A stretch of 64,000 nt of DNA from the NCBI GenBank assembly GCA_017472085.1, contig JAFUQZ010000040.1, positions 18,232-82,231 on the forward strand, given 5' to 3'. The position numbers were made by a program, and so were the translations under genes. This stretch comes from Akkermansia sp. GTDB taxonomy: Bacteria > Verrucomicrobiota > Verrucomicrobiia > Verrucomicrobiales > Akkermansiaceae. The notes beneath the pieces are model-generated. The model was given only the letters and a program-made list of their open reading frames with translations. It was not told the DNA's origin and did not search any database. Of the stretch, positions 30,581-39,554 are shown in pieces; position 1 is the first letter of the stretch; each line of letters starts with the position of its first letter.

Positions 30581-32164
30581 ATGATAGACATACTGGTAGT
30601 AGTGGCGTATTTCTGCGCCATTTTCGGCATAGGTCTCTATGTGGGGCGTAAGCAGGAGAGCCTGGAGAGCTATGCCCTAGGCAACCGCAATCTGCCGTGG
30701 TGGGCCATTCTGGCTTCCATTCTGGCGGCGGAAATCAGCGCGGCTACCTTCCTGGGCGCTCCCGGTGAGGGCTTTGCCCTGCGCAACTTTACCTATGCAC
30801 AGCTGGCCATCGGTACCATTCTGGGGCGCATCATCGTGGGGCGTCTCTTCCTGAAGCCATACTACCGGTACAATGTCGTTTCCATATATGAATATCTGGA
30901 AAAACGCTTCGGCCTGAGCACCCGTCGCTGGGCGAGTGTGACCTTCCTCATCAGCCGGGTGCTGGCCAGCGGCACCCGCCTGTTCTTTGCCGGAATTCTG
31001 CTGGTGATAGCCTATATGATGGTGACCGGGCAGGATAGCGCCGGACAGGTGGAAACCGTGGTCATCTACATTGCCGCGCTCACCTTCATCACCATTGCTA
31101 CCGCGGTATACACCACCCTGGGCGGGCTCAAGGCGGTGGTATGGACGGATGTGTTGCAGGCTTCCATCCTGGCGGTATCGCTGGTGACCACCATCGGTGT
31201 GCTGCTTTTCAGCATCAAGGCCGGCGGCAGCTGGGCCGCCGCGTGGGACAGCATCTGCTACCATTTGGGCAATAAAGACTACAATCCCTGCGAAATCAAG
31301 AATCTGAAACCCTGGGCCTTCTTTGATAGCGGGTTGACAGGGCAGGGGCTGCTGGCCGATATCAGGAATATCCTGAGCAGCGAGTATACCCTGTGGAGTG
31401 CCGTGCTGGGTTCCACCTTCATCACGATGGCCACCCACGGCACGGACCAGGACATGGTGCAGCGCATGCTGGCCGCCCCGGACAGCAAGAAAGGCGCCCG
31501 CGCCGTGATTCTCTCCGGCCTGATGGATATGCCCATTGTGCTCGTGTTCATTTCCTGCGGCATGCTGCTGTTTGTCTACTTTGCTCAGAACGGTATTACG
31601 CCGCCGGAAAAGCAGATTGAGATTTTCCCGTGGTTCATCATCCATTGTCTGCCGGTAGGTGTGCGCGGCCTGTTGGTGGCGGCGCTGCTGGCCACGGCCA
31701 TGGGCTCACTCTCCACGGCACTCAACGCACTGGCCACCACAGCCACACGCGACTGGTATGTGGATGTATTTCGCCCGAAAGCCGATCAGAAGGAACAGCT
31801 GAGAGCCGTGCGCTGGCTGACCGTGTTCTTTGCCGTGTTGCTCATCCTGGTGGGGGCAGGTACGGCGTGGCTTACTGTGATGGATCCCACCGTCCGCATC
31901 CTGCCCATTGCTCTGGGCATTTTCGGCTACACCTACGGCTCGTTGCTGGGGGTGTTTCTGCTGGGCATGCTCACGCGAAGCCGCGGCAACGACTGCGGCA
32001 ACATCATTGCCATGCTCACCGGTTTTGCCGTGGTGATCCTGCTGGAAATCGGGGGGCGCCAGGGCTGGCTGCCCGCCATAGCGTTCCCCTGGCGTGTGAC
32101 TGTGGGAACCCTCGCCACCTTCCTGACCGGATGCCTTTTCCGTACACCTGAAACCACCAGATAA
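30581..32164 (+). CDS. Sodium:solute symporter (SSS family)
   Basis: This 527-residue integral membrane protein has about 13 hydrophobic helices. Family marks are the N-terminal GLYVGRKQESLESYALGNRNLPWWAI, EISAATFLGAPGEGF, TDVLQASIL and the sodium-site helix LLVAALLATAMGSLSTALNALATTATRDWY. The substrate (sugar, proline, sialic acid or other) cannot be read from sequence alone. The start lies immediately after the pyrG terminator, so expression may depend on read-through or an overlapping promoter. A small ORF is coupled to its end. Confidence 0.9.
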   Translation: MIDILVVVAYFCAIFGIGLYVGRKQESLESYALGNRNLPWWAILASILAAEISAATFLGAPGEGFALRNFTYAQLAIGTILGRIIVGRLFLKPYYRYNVVSIYEYLEKRFGLSTRRWASVTFLISRVLASGTRLFFAGILLVIAYMMVTGQDSAGQVETVVIYIAALTFITIATAVYTTLGGLKAVVWTDVLQASILAVSLVTTIGVLLFSIKAGGSWAAAWDSICYHLGNKDYNPCEIKNLKPWAFFDSGLTGQGLLADIRNILSSEYTLWSAVLGSTFITMATHGTDQDMVQRMLAAPDSKKGARAVILSGLMDMPIVLVFISCGMLLFVYFAQNGITPPEKQIEIFPWFIIHCLPVGVRGLLVAALLATAMGSLSTALNALATTATRDWYVDVFRPKADQKEQLRAVRWLTVFFAVLLILVGAGTAWLTVMDPTVRILPIALGIFGYTYGSLLGVFLLGMLTRSRGNDCGNIIAMLTGFAVVILLEIGGRQGWLPAIAFPWRVTVGTLATFLTGCLFRTPETTR

Positions 32165-32165
32165 T

Positions 32166-32429
32166 ATGAGCGATACACCCTCTTTCGAAATTGACCGCGA
32201 GCAGCTGACCAAAGCTATCATCGAACTCAATTCCATGTCGCCGGCTGACGGCGTTATTATGACCCGCAGCGGCGAAATCAAATGCGGCTATGCCGATGAC
32301 CCGGACACGCTTCGCATGCTCATCCCCGCCGGCGTGCTGGCGCGCCAACTCACGGCAGACGGCCTCTCCTCCTACACCGGTAAGGAGCTGAAAAAGTGGG
32401 CGGATGAGTACGATATTTCAACCCTGTAA
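32166..32429 (+). CDS. Small acidic protein of unknown function, coupled to the symporter
   Basis: The ATG lies one base after the symporter stop codon, so translation is probably coupled. The 87-residue product is soluble and acidic, with no membrane segment or recognised domain. It starts SDTPSFEIDREQLTKAIIEL and ends with a Lys/Trp helix (GKELKKWADEYDIS). It may modulate the transporter, but that rests only on position. After its stop the same frame stays open and protein-like to about 32618. Confidence 0.6.
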   Translation: MSDTPSFEIDREQLTKAIIELNSMSPADGVIMTRSGEIKCGYADDPDTLRMLIPAGVLARQLTADGLSSYTGKELKKWADEYDISTL

Positions 32430-32704
32430 TCCGCCGCGAGCATTTTACTCCATGACTCCTCGTTCCGGGCCCCGGATGCATGGGTGCGGACTCCCGGGGA
32501 TACCGAAGCCATACGCAAGGCCGCCGGAAAGGTGTACGCAGAGAATCAGAATATCTCTGTCCGCGCCGGAATGGGGATTTTTCAGTCCCCTGTGATGATG
32601 CGCCGCCGGTTTGTGTGAGCCTCATCGCTATGCTTCATTTCTTTTACTCTTGCTGAACGTTTTCTTGTCTTGCAAGTTGACTTTATATCTGGTATCATGA
32701 GCGT

Positions 32705-34264
32705 ATGAGTAATGTGTGTTCCAAATGTGGGAAGCAGTTTACGTCGTCCCGTTCTTCTCAGAAGGTGTGCCCGGAGTGCCTGAATGCAGAGTTTGCTGAT
32801 GCTTTACAGATGGAGGAAACGGAGGTTGCAGCAATCAGGGAACGTCAGGCAGCAGCCGCGCGGCGCCAGCATGCCCGTATGGCCAAGTTGTTGGAGTCAT
32901 ACAAAAACGGTACGATGTTCAACATGACCGGGAAGATTATGTTCTGCGTGGGACTGTTTGTTCTCTTTTTCGGCAATCTGATTTTCTTTCTGGATGGGAA
33001 ATCCCTCATTTATTGGGGGGTTGACGGGATGGATGTTGCGGGTAAGCAGGCTATATCCGTCTCGTTGAGCGCAGTCGGCGCAATGCTGCTCCTGTTTTCG
33101 ACAAGGCGTTTCAAATTCGCCATGCTGATTTTTTCTATTGTGATTCTGGTGCTCGGTTGGTTCGCACCGGTGCTCTGGATGCCCTCTAAAGGCGTATCCC
33201 TGCTGGCTGATAAAGAAAATGCTCTGACTGTCGAGGCCTCGGAAACCGGTGTTGAAGTGCCTATCACGCAGGAAGAACTGGCCGTTTTCTATGAATTGAA
33301 AGAAAAGATGCCGAGGCGTAGGCATTATGCCGTCTTTATGGACAATCAGGATCCGGCAGTCCGAAGCATGGTGCGAGATGCGCTCACCCGGTTGCTGGAT
33401 GCAGAGTATACTCGAGCCTATACCCGCACGAACGGTATCCTTTACGTGGTTGCCAACGCATCCTTGCCGCAGCAACAGGCAACTTCCATCGTAGAACGTT
33501 TGGGCGATATCATCAAGTCAGACATTTCCCAGGGACTTTATCTGGTGAGGTTTGACAGGGATAAAACTAACATGGTGAGCAAATATTCAGCAGAGGTGCT
33601 CAGCTCTCCGATGAATGCTGCGTTTGTTACGGCCAACATCAGTGAATTGCAGTGTCTTGATTCGATGAGAATCCGAGTTGCGGCACGCTCGCTCAAGAAT
33701 GCGGATGTTCAGATGCTTCGCGGAGAAATTCGAGATGCGCTGGTAAAAACATTGGGAGATGCGTGGACGCAGGATCAGGATACCTACGTAGCCTTGATTG
33801 ATGCGTTGGTTACATACGCGCCGAGAAAGGATAAAGAAGCCGTTGCCATATGTGATAAGTATTTTACATCTCGCTATGAGTCAATGCGTGATGTTTTGCC
33901 GAGCGTTGCCGATTATCTCATCAAAGAGCAGCCGGAGAAAATGGTGGAACCAGTCATTGCATATTGGTTATCTAATTCTGTGGCATGGTCTCAGCAGCTT
34001 CGTACGCTTTCCTGGCGAGTTCAACCTAAGTTGCTGGAGATAATGCAGGAGAAAGCGAGTATCAAGGATCTGAATATGATTCTCCGGTACTTGCAGAGTA
34101 ACGGCAACGCTGATGCAATCCCGGTGGTCAAGACGCTGATGGATCATCCTGATTCCATTATCCGCTATTCTGCCAGAATGACACTGCAGGCATTGGAAAA
34201 GCAGGAAGCTCAGAACCACAATGGGGGGGGCGAGCCTGCTGAAACTGCGGATGAGAATAAATAA
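32705..34264 (+). CDS. Zinc-ribbon membrane protein with a helical C-terminal domain
   Basis: The 519-residue protein begins with a zinc ribbon (C5-x2-C8 and C22-P-E-C25) and a charged helix, followed by three membrane segments at about 75-97, 113-130 and 137-157. The remaining 350 residues are soluble and mostly helical, with a HEAT-like rhythm near the end (AIPVVKTLMDHPDSIIRYSARMTLQALE). I do not recognise the family. It is the first gene of a same-strand trio with a transglutaminase-like and a thioredoxin-fold protein, spaced 21 and 15 bases apart. Confidence 0.75.
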   Translation: MSNVCSKCGKQFTSSRSSQKVCPECLNAEFADALQMEETEVAAIRERQAAAARRQHARMAKLLESYKNGTMFNMTGKIMFCVGLFVLFFGNLIFFLDGKSLIYWGVDGMDVAGKQAISVSLSAVGAMLLLFSTRRFKFAMLIFSIVILVLGWFAPVLWMPSKGVSLLADKENALTVEASETGVEVPITQEELAVFYELKEKMPRRRHYAVFMDNQDPAVRSMVRDALTRLLDAEYTRAYTRTNGILYVVANASLPQQQATSIVERLGDIIKSDISQGLYLVRFDRDKTNMVSKYSAEVLSSPMNAAFVTANISELQCLDSMRIRVAARSLKNADVQMLRGEIRDALVKTLGDAWTQDQDTYVALIDALVTYAPRKDKEAVAICDKYFTSRYESMRDVLPSVADYLIKEQPEKMVEPVIAYWLSNSVAWSQQLRTLSWRVQPKLLEIMQEKASIKDLNMILRYLQSNGNADAIPVVKTLMDHPDSIIRYSARMTLQALEKQEAQNHNGGGEPAETADENK

Positions 34265-34285
34265 TCTTGATACCTGCTCCCGGCC

Positions 34286-36835
34286 ATGTCGTCTAATTCC
34301 GTCAGATTACTGATAGCCACAGGGATATTGTTTGCCTTGGGCTTTGTGGCATATCCTCTTTTGTACGATATCCGCGTGAAACAGGAAATCCCCGTTGCCC
34401 GCGAGAGCGTTGCGACAGAGGAGCCCACTATAGAAGATGAATGGACGGAAACGGACGATAAGGAGCCGGATGCCCCGGTCGTCACAACGGTTGAGAAAAC
34501 GGATGATGCGCAGCGCAGGATTCTGACCGCTCAGAATGATGATGAGTATTCCGAAGAAGACGTCCCCGATGACCCGAAGCAGAAAAAAGTGCCGGAAACT
34601 CGTATACACGCACAGTACACCACCTCTCTGGCGCATGTAAAGCGTATCATCAAAGTACTGGAGAAAGAAGAGGCCAAACCATATAAGAGTACGGATCTGG
34701 TGCCGGATGCCTGGAATGATCCGGAATCGCTTTATCAACTGCTCGCCAAACGAGTGCTCGACCGCTTGGGAAATCTGAAAGAGGATGGAATCCTCAAGTT
34801 CATGGAGAGCCCGGTGAATCGTCTTGATTTGGCTCGAATCAATCTGATACGCCGTACCGGTTCGGAGGAGCTTCGGCGGATAGCTGAGTTGCCGGCCGGT
34901 CGCAGCATGCTGACGTGCATGGCAAATGATTTGCGCTGGATATGCGGTGTGCTCTACTCCGGGCCTTCCGTGAAACTGGAGCAGTCTTTGACCAACATGG
35001 AGCTGATATACCGCAAGCATGCGGAAGATTTTCAGCACCCGGTGCTTAACAAGGTGGGAACCATTGCTGCTCTGGAGTTTGCCCGGGAGAACTGGAGCCA
35101 GGAGGATATGCTGGCTCGCTACAATTACTATAAGACCAGCTACCGGGAAGAATTGCTTAACTCTCTCTTTGATACATGGCGCTATTGGGAAATGCGCTGG
35201 ATTATCGGTTGTGCCCAGCCCCAGCAGAAAGTCGGGAACTGGGGCGAACCCCGTAACCTGGCATGGATGCGTGATAATGTGCGCCTGCCGGCGAACCAGT
35301 ATCTGGGAGCCGAGGGGCAGTTGCAATACCGGCTCCGTAATGTGGCGGGAGACTCTGTTTTCTCCTCTGCCTATCTTGCCCCGGTACTGCCTTATGTGAA
35401 AGGCACAACAGCCTGGGCGTATCGCGAAATCGGCGGTGTGTGCGGTGCTCTCTCTCATTATGCAACCTATGCGGCTCTCGCCTGTGGGTTGCCTGCCACT
35501 TGTATGGGCGAGCCCGGGCACTGTGCCTATGCCATGCGCGTGGATGGTGAGTGGAAGCGGGGTAATTCCATCTACTGGCAGCATTCAGTCGGTAAGACGT
35601 TCTTCCAGGAAAGCGAGTGGGATTTCCTCATCATGACGGAAAATCTGTACAAGGACTATTATAACACATTGGTTGCTGACCAGCTGGTGGCCATGGCAGA
35701 TTTCCTCGGTGCTCGCCGTAAGATGACCGCGTCATTCAACTGCTATGAATTGTCGGTCAAAGTGCAGCCCTTAAACTGGCCTGCCTTGAATCGCTATGCC
35801 GGGTATCTGAAAGTGAAAGCTCCCCGTGATTATGACAAGTGGAAGCGTCTGCACGATAATATCGTGGACGGCCTGGGGAAAAAACACTATAATGCCGCTT
35901 CGCGCCTTCTGGTAAAGAAGGTGTATCCCAACCTTGCACCCATGGTGAAGGACAGGGCTACGCTGAACAAGATGTACTCCGGCTTGTTCAAGAATTTTGA
36001 TGGTTGGGGGGAAAATCGTTGGGATATCAACCCGACCCTGGATGCTCAGATTTCCGTCTATGACAACAATGATGACCGTAAGATATATATGCGGGAAGTC
36101 GTCAAGGTGCTGATGGGTAAGCCGGAGTACGCCGGTGCTGTCCTGACCTGGGGACTGAACTATATCTCACAGTCACTCTCCGGCGGGGAGGAGGTACAGG
36201 ATGAGTTTACGGATATGCTGGTACGGATGATGAGCAGTCATACCGGCCGTACGAAGAAAGATATGGATGAAACCTGGGCCACGCTTGGCGAGGCTCTCAC
36301 CGCGGCGACTGAGAACAAGGACAGACGTGTGTTTCAGGCTGTCGGTCGGCTTGCCTACCGCAAGTGCAAGGCGAAGTTCCCGGCCAAACACTCGGTGAAA
36401 TTCCGACCGTTCCCGGGTAGAGTGGTATCTGAATCCGGATTGATAGATACGGCGACCACTCTGGGATCCGGTCAGGTTGCTTCCAGCTGTCTGCATTGGG
36501 GGGTGCTGCAGCGTCATGGTGGCTCCATGCCCGGAAAGTTTGAAGGCACTTCCGGCGTGACCCTGATGCTGGAAAAGAAAAGCGAGATATCCGGTGTGGT
36601 ATGCGTGACAACGGAAAAAACGCTGAAGAACGATCGGCCCTTCTATCTGGAAACTTCCTCCGATGGACAGAACTGGACCCGGGTTCGGGGGAACGGGGCC
36701 ATTGAGGGAGGTGTCATCCGATTCGATTTGCGTAAGGTGAAACCGGTATGCAACCACATTCGCATGTTGCGCGAGGGTGATAAGTATGAACCCGGTATCG
36801 CGGGCTTCTATGCCTATGGTAAGTATGAACGCTAA
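34286..36835 (+). CDS. Membrane-anchored transglutaminase-like protein
   Basis: The 849-residue protein has a single N-terminal membrane segment (residues about 6-26), an acidic low-complexity linker (about 35-110) and a large extracytoplasmic part. A papain/transglutaminase-type core is visible: GGVC386GALSHYATYAA, GEPGH412CAYAMR and then W-K-R-G-N427-S. These give the expected Cys-His-Asn order and spacing. The last 130 residues (about 715-849) look like a beta-rich discoidin/F5-8C-type module (SGVVCVTTEKTL...FYLETSSDGQNW). It could crosslink or trim proteins in the envelope. The reaction and substrate are unknown. Confidence 0.65.
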   Translation: MSSNSVRLLIATGILFALGFVAYPLLYDIRVKQEIPVARESVATEEPTIEDEWTETDDKEPDAPVVTTVEKTDDAQRRILTAQNDDEYSEEDVPDDPKQKKVPETRIHAQYTTSLAHVKRIIKVLEKEEAKPYKSTDLVPDAWNDPESLYQLLAKRVLDRLGNLKEDGILKFMESPVNRLDLARINLIRRTGSEELRRIAELPAGRSMLTCMANDLRWICGVLYSGPSVKLEQSLTNMELIYRKHAEDFQHPVLNKVGTIAALEFARENWSQEDMLARYNYYKTSYREELLNSLFDTWRYWEMRWIIGCAQPQQKVGNWGEPRNLAWMRDNVRLPANQYLGAEGQLQYRLRNVAGDSVFSSAYLAPVLPYVKGTTAWAYREIGGVCGALSHYATYAALACGLPATCMGEPGHCAYAMRVDGEWKRGNSIYWQHSVGKTFFQESEWDFLIMTENLYKDYYNTLVADQLVAMADFLGARRKMTASFNCYELSVKVQPLNWPALNRYAGYLKVKAPRDYDKWKRLHDNIVDGLGKKHYNAASRLLVKKVYPNLAPMVKDRATLNKMYSGLFKNFDGWGENRWDINPTLDAQISVYDNNDDRKIYMREVVKVLMGKPEYAGAVLTWGLNYISQSLSGGEEVQDEFTDMLVRMMSSHTGRTKKDMDETWATLGEALTAATENKDRRVFQAVGRLAYRKCKAKFPAKHSVKFRPFPGRVVSESGLIDTATTLGSGQVASSCLHWGVLQRHGGSMPGKFEGTSGVTLMLEKKSEISGVVCVTTEKTLKNDRPFYLETSSDGQNWTRVRGNGAIEGGVIRFDLRKVKPVCNHIRMLREGDKYEPGIAGFYAYGKYER

Positions 36836-36850
36836 ATAATAACAGTCGTT

Positions 36851-37951
36851 ATGATACGCCGATTTTTTTCACTGACGGCCATAGTGCTGGGGATGGTGGC
36901 ATCAGTTGCCCACGGTATTGTGGTGCGGAATTATGCTGATGCGCTTTCCAAGGCCGGAGAAAAACCCATCGTCATTTTTGCGTATGGAGCAAATTATGAC
37001 AAGTTCAGCCAGAAAGTGCATGAGGAGTTCATCAAAAAGAACAAAATCATGCCGGCTGTGCGGAAGTGTGTGTTCCTTGTAGTGCCCATGTACCAGCACC
37101 CGTCCCCAGCAGAACAGAAAGAATGGGATAAAATCATGGGCAAACACCACATGCCCGGAGGTGTCTGGAGCTACCCGTGCCTGGCTGTTGTGGATAAGAA
37201 CGGCAAGTTGCGCGGGATTGTCCAGGGGGCTGCCAAGATGAAAAAGACAGAGATTGCTGCAGCGGAACTGACAAAGTTGGTCGATGCGTACATAGAGCAG
37301 GAGAAACTGCTTTCGAAGGCGGCTTCTGCGAGTGGTTCCCGCAAGGCGGATTTGCTGTTGCAGGCCTCCAACATCAACCTTACCATGCCGGATATGGGCG
37401 GCAAGGACAGGAACATGACAGGGGATATGAAAGATGATATAGGCCTGAGTTCCCGTCTGGCCTTTGACCCCATCGTGCTTGTAGAAAAGCTGCAGATTAT
37501 GTCTTTTGCCGAGGCAGATGCCTACATTCGCAACATGATAGCCAATGGCTGCTATTCACGGCGCCAGCGCCAGGAGATGATGGCAGCCTATGCCGGGCAC
37601 TTGCGCCGGAATAATGCATCGCCGGAGCGATTGAGAGCATTGTATACGGAGATGCGCAATCTTGATCCGGATTCCATGTACGGGGCCTATGCCGAAGGGG
37701 CTATTGCGTTGTGGGTGAATAATGAGCAGTTTGACCCTTCGACAGTTCCGGTTGAACTGCGCCGCACGGATTCCGATGTGTCGGCCGTGGCTTCCGTGCC
37801 GGGCTCCACCTCTGTGGATTCCAGCACCAACACCGGGAGAACGGCATTGGGTAGTCAGAATCCGGACGATGAGGCTCTGACAACGGATGATGAGCCATCG
37901 GAGTCAGATTTTGAAGCTGATTCCGATGTTTCTGAAGAGGAACAGGAGTAA
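36851..37951 (+). CDS. Secreted thioredoxin-fold protein lacking the CxxC motif
   Basis: The 366-residue protein has a signal peptide (to about residue 22, ...SVAHG) followed by a region resembling a thioredoxin fold (KPIVIFAYGANYD...SYPCLAVVDKNGKLRGIVQG). The N-terminal CxxC site is replaced by GANY, so it should not be a disulfide oxidoreductase. A helical middle (about 150-290) and a strongly acidic Ser/Asp/Glu tail follow. It starts 15 bases after the transglutaminase-like gene and probably works with it as a binding or chaperone partner; that link is inference. Confidence 0.6.
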   Translation: MIRRFFSLTAIVLGMVASVAHGIVVRNYADALSKAGEKPIVIFAYGANYDKFSQKVHEEFIKKNKIMPAVRKCVFLVVPMYQHPSPAEQKEWDKIMGKHHMPGGVWSYPCLAVVDKNGKLRGIVQGAAKMKKTEIAAAELTKLVDAYIEQEKLLSKAASASGSRKADLLLQASNINLTMPDMGGKDRNMTGDMKDDIGLSSRLAFDPIVLVEKLQIMSFAEADAYIRNMIANGCYSRRQRQEMMAAYAGHLRRNNASPERLRALYTEMRNLDPDSMYGAYAEGAIALWVNNEQFDPSTVPVELRRTDSDVSAVASVPGSTSVDSSTNTGRTALGSQNPDDEALTTDDEPSESDFEADSDVSEEEQE

Positions 37952-38017
37952 GACGATTCCGGATGCATATTCCGGCATGCGGACAGAATAGCCTTGCGTT
38001 TTGTGCTCGCAGGGTGT

Positions 38018-39475
38018 ATGGTGCTGCCTGTTATTATGTTGGGATTGACCGTATTCATTCTTTGTGCTCTGGCTCTGGCTTGTGGGTATTTTCTGTATGG
38101 GCGTTTGGCTGAACGGGTATACGGACTGAATCCTCATTTCAGGATGCCTTGCGTTGCTCGGCCGGATGGGGTGGATTATGTGCCTCTTCCAACCTGGAAA
38201 GTTTTTCTCATTCAGTTGTTGAATATTGCCGGCCTGGGGCCGGTGGTGGGAGCTGTGAGCGGATGTCTGTTTGGGCCGATAGCCTTACTCTGGATTGTGT
38301 TGGGGTGCATCTTTGCCGGTGCTCTGCATGATTTTCTGGCTGCGTTAATGTCTGCGGAGCAGGGGGGGAGTAACCTGCCGGACGTGATGGGAAGCGTGAT
38401 GGGACGTTCGGCCCGGGTATTCATGAACCTGATGTGCGTTTTCCTCCTGTTGATGGTGGGTGTTGTCTTTACTTTGTTGCCGGCCGGAATGCTGGAGGGC
38501 CTTTTCCCGACGCTCCCCCTGGCGAAAACGGCCTGGGCGGGAATTATCCTTCTCTATTACTTCCTGGCTACTATTTTGCCCATTCAGGCAGTTATCGGGC
38601 GTATTTACCCGATATTCGGTGCGCTGTTCCTTTTCATGGCCGGCGGGCTGGTGATAGGCCTGCCGCTCAGCGGATATGAAATCCTGCCGAATCTGAATTT
38701 CCTGCAAAATGTGCATCCTGCCGGTTTGGGAATCTGGCCCATGATATTCGTGACGATTGCCTGCGGGGCGATATCCGGGTTTCACGCAACACAGAGCCCG
38801 ATGATGGTGCGTTGCCTGCGAGATGTCAGACTGATGCGGCGCGTGTTCTATGGTGCCATGATAGTGGAGGGTATGGTGGCTCTTATCTGGGCCGTTGTGG
38901 GATTGAGTCTTCGTGAGGTGATATTCTCTCCGGGTGGTGAATCTGTCAGCTTTGCAGAGCTGACACTTCGCAATCCTTCGCAGGCCATCAATGAGGCATG
39001 CCGGGTTCTTCTGGGCCATGCCGGAGCCATTATTGCCGTACTGGGCGTCATTGTCCTCGCCATCACCAGCGGAGATACGGCAATGAGAAGCTGCCGTCTC
39101 ATGATGGCGGATTTGCTGCATCTGCCGCAGCGCAATATGGTGGGTCGTCTGGCTTTGGCCATTCCTCTTTTTGTTCTCGTCTACATTATTTCTCAGATAG
39201 ATTTTTCTGTTATCTGGCGATATTTCGGTTGGGCCAATCAGACGCTGGCCTGCCTGACTCTCTGGTGCATCAGTCTGTACCTGCGCAATCGGAACAGGAT
39301 GTTCTGGATTTCGCTGCCGCCTGCGTTGCTGATGACCACGGTGTGCGTGTGTTATCTCCTGCACTCCGCTGAGTGCGGAATCGGCCTGAGTGTACAGCTG
39401 GCAACGACTCTGGGATTGAGCGTTTCAGCTTTCCTGCTGGTACTCTTTCTTGTGTGCAGAAGAAAAACGGTATAA
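38018..39475 (+). CDS. CstA-family carbon starvation / peptide-pyruvate transporter
   Basis: This polytopic membrane protein is 485 residues from the ATG at 38018, which is preceded by AGGG; an in-frame TTG lies at 37994. Family features are the N-terminal GYFLYGRLAERVYGLN, NIAGLGPVVGAVSG, GALHDFLAALMSAEQGGSNLPDV and SGFHATQSPMMVRCL. It is the short form lacking the C-terminal extension of enterobacterial CstA. CstA proteins import peptides or pyruvate when carbon is limited. No CstA-linked two-component regulator is adjacent. Confidence 0.88.
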   Translation: MVLPVIMLGLTVFILCALALACGYFLYGRLAERVYGLNPHFRMPCVARPDGVDYVPLPTWKVFLIQLLNIAGLGPVVGAVSGCLFGPIALLWIVLGCIFAGALHDFLAALMSAEQGGSNLPDVMGSVMGRSARVFMNLMCVFLLLMVGVVFTLLPAGMLEGLFPTLPLAKTAWAGIILLYYFLATILPIQAVIGRIYPIFGALFLFMAGGLVIGLPLSGYEILPNLNFLQNVHPAGLGIWPMIFVTIACGAISGFHATQSPMMVRCLRDVRLMRRVFYGAMIVEGMVALIWAVVGLSLREVIFSPGGESVSFAELTLRNPSQAINEACRVLLGHAGAIIAVLGVIVLAITSGDTAMRSCRLMMADLLHLPQRNMVGRLALAIPLFVLVYIISQIDFSVIWRYFGWANQTLACLTLWCISLYLRNRNRMFWISLPPALLMTTVCVCYLLHSAECGIGLSVQLATTLGLSVSAFLLVLFLVCRRKTV

Positions 39476-39554
39476 TCCACGATTCTCCTGCGGTGCAGTC
39501 ATATTTGCCGCTTGCTTTCAGTTGAGGAATCTGCTAAAGTGGGCGTAGATTGTA

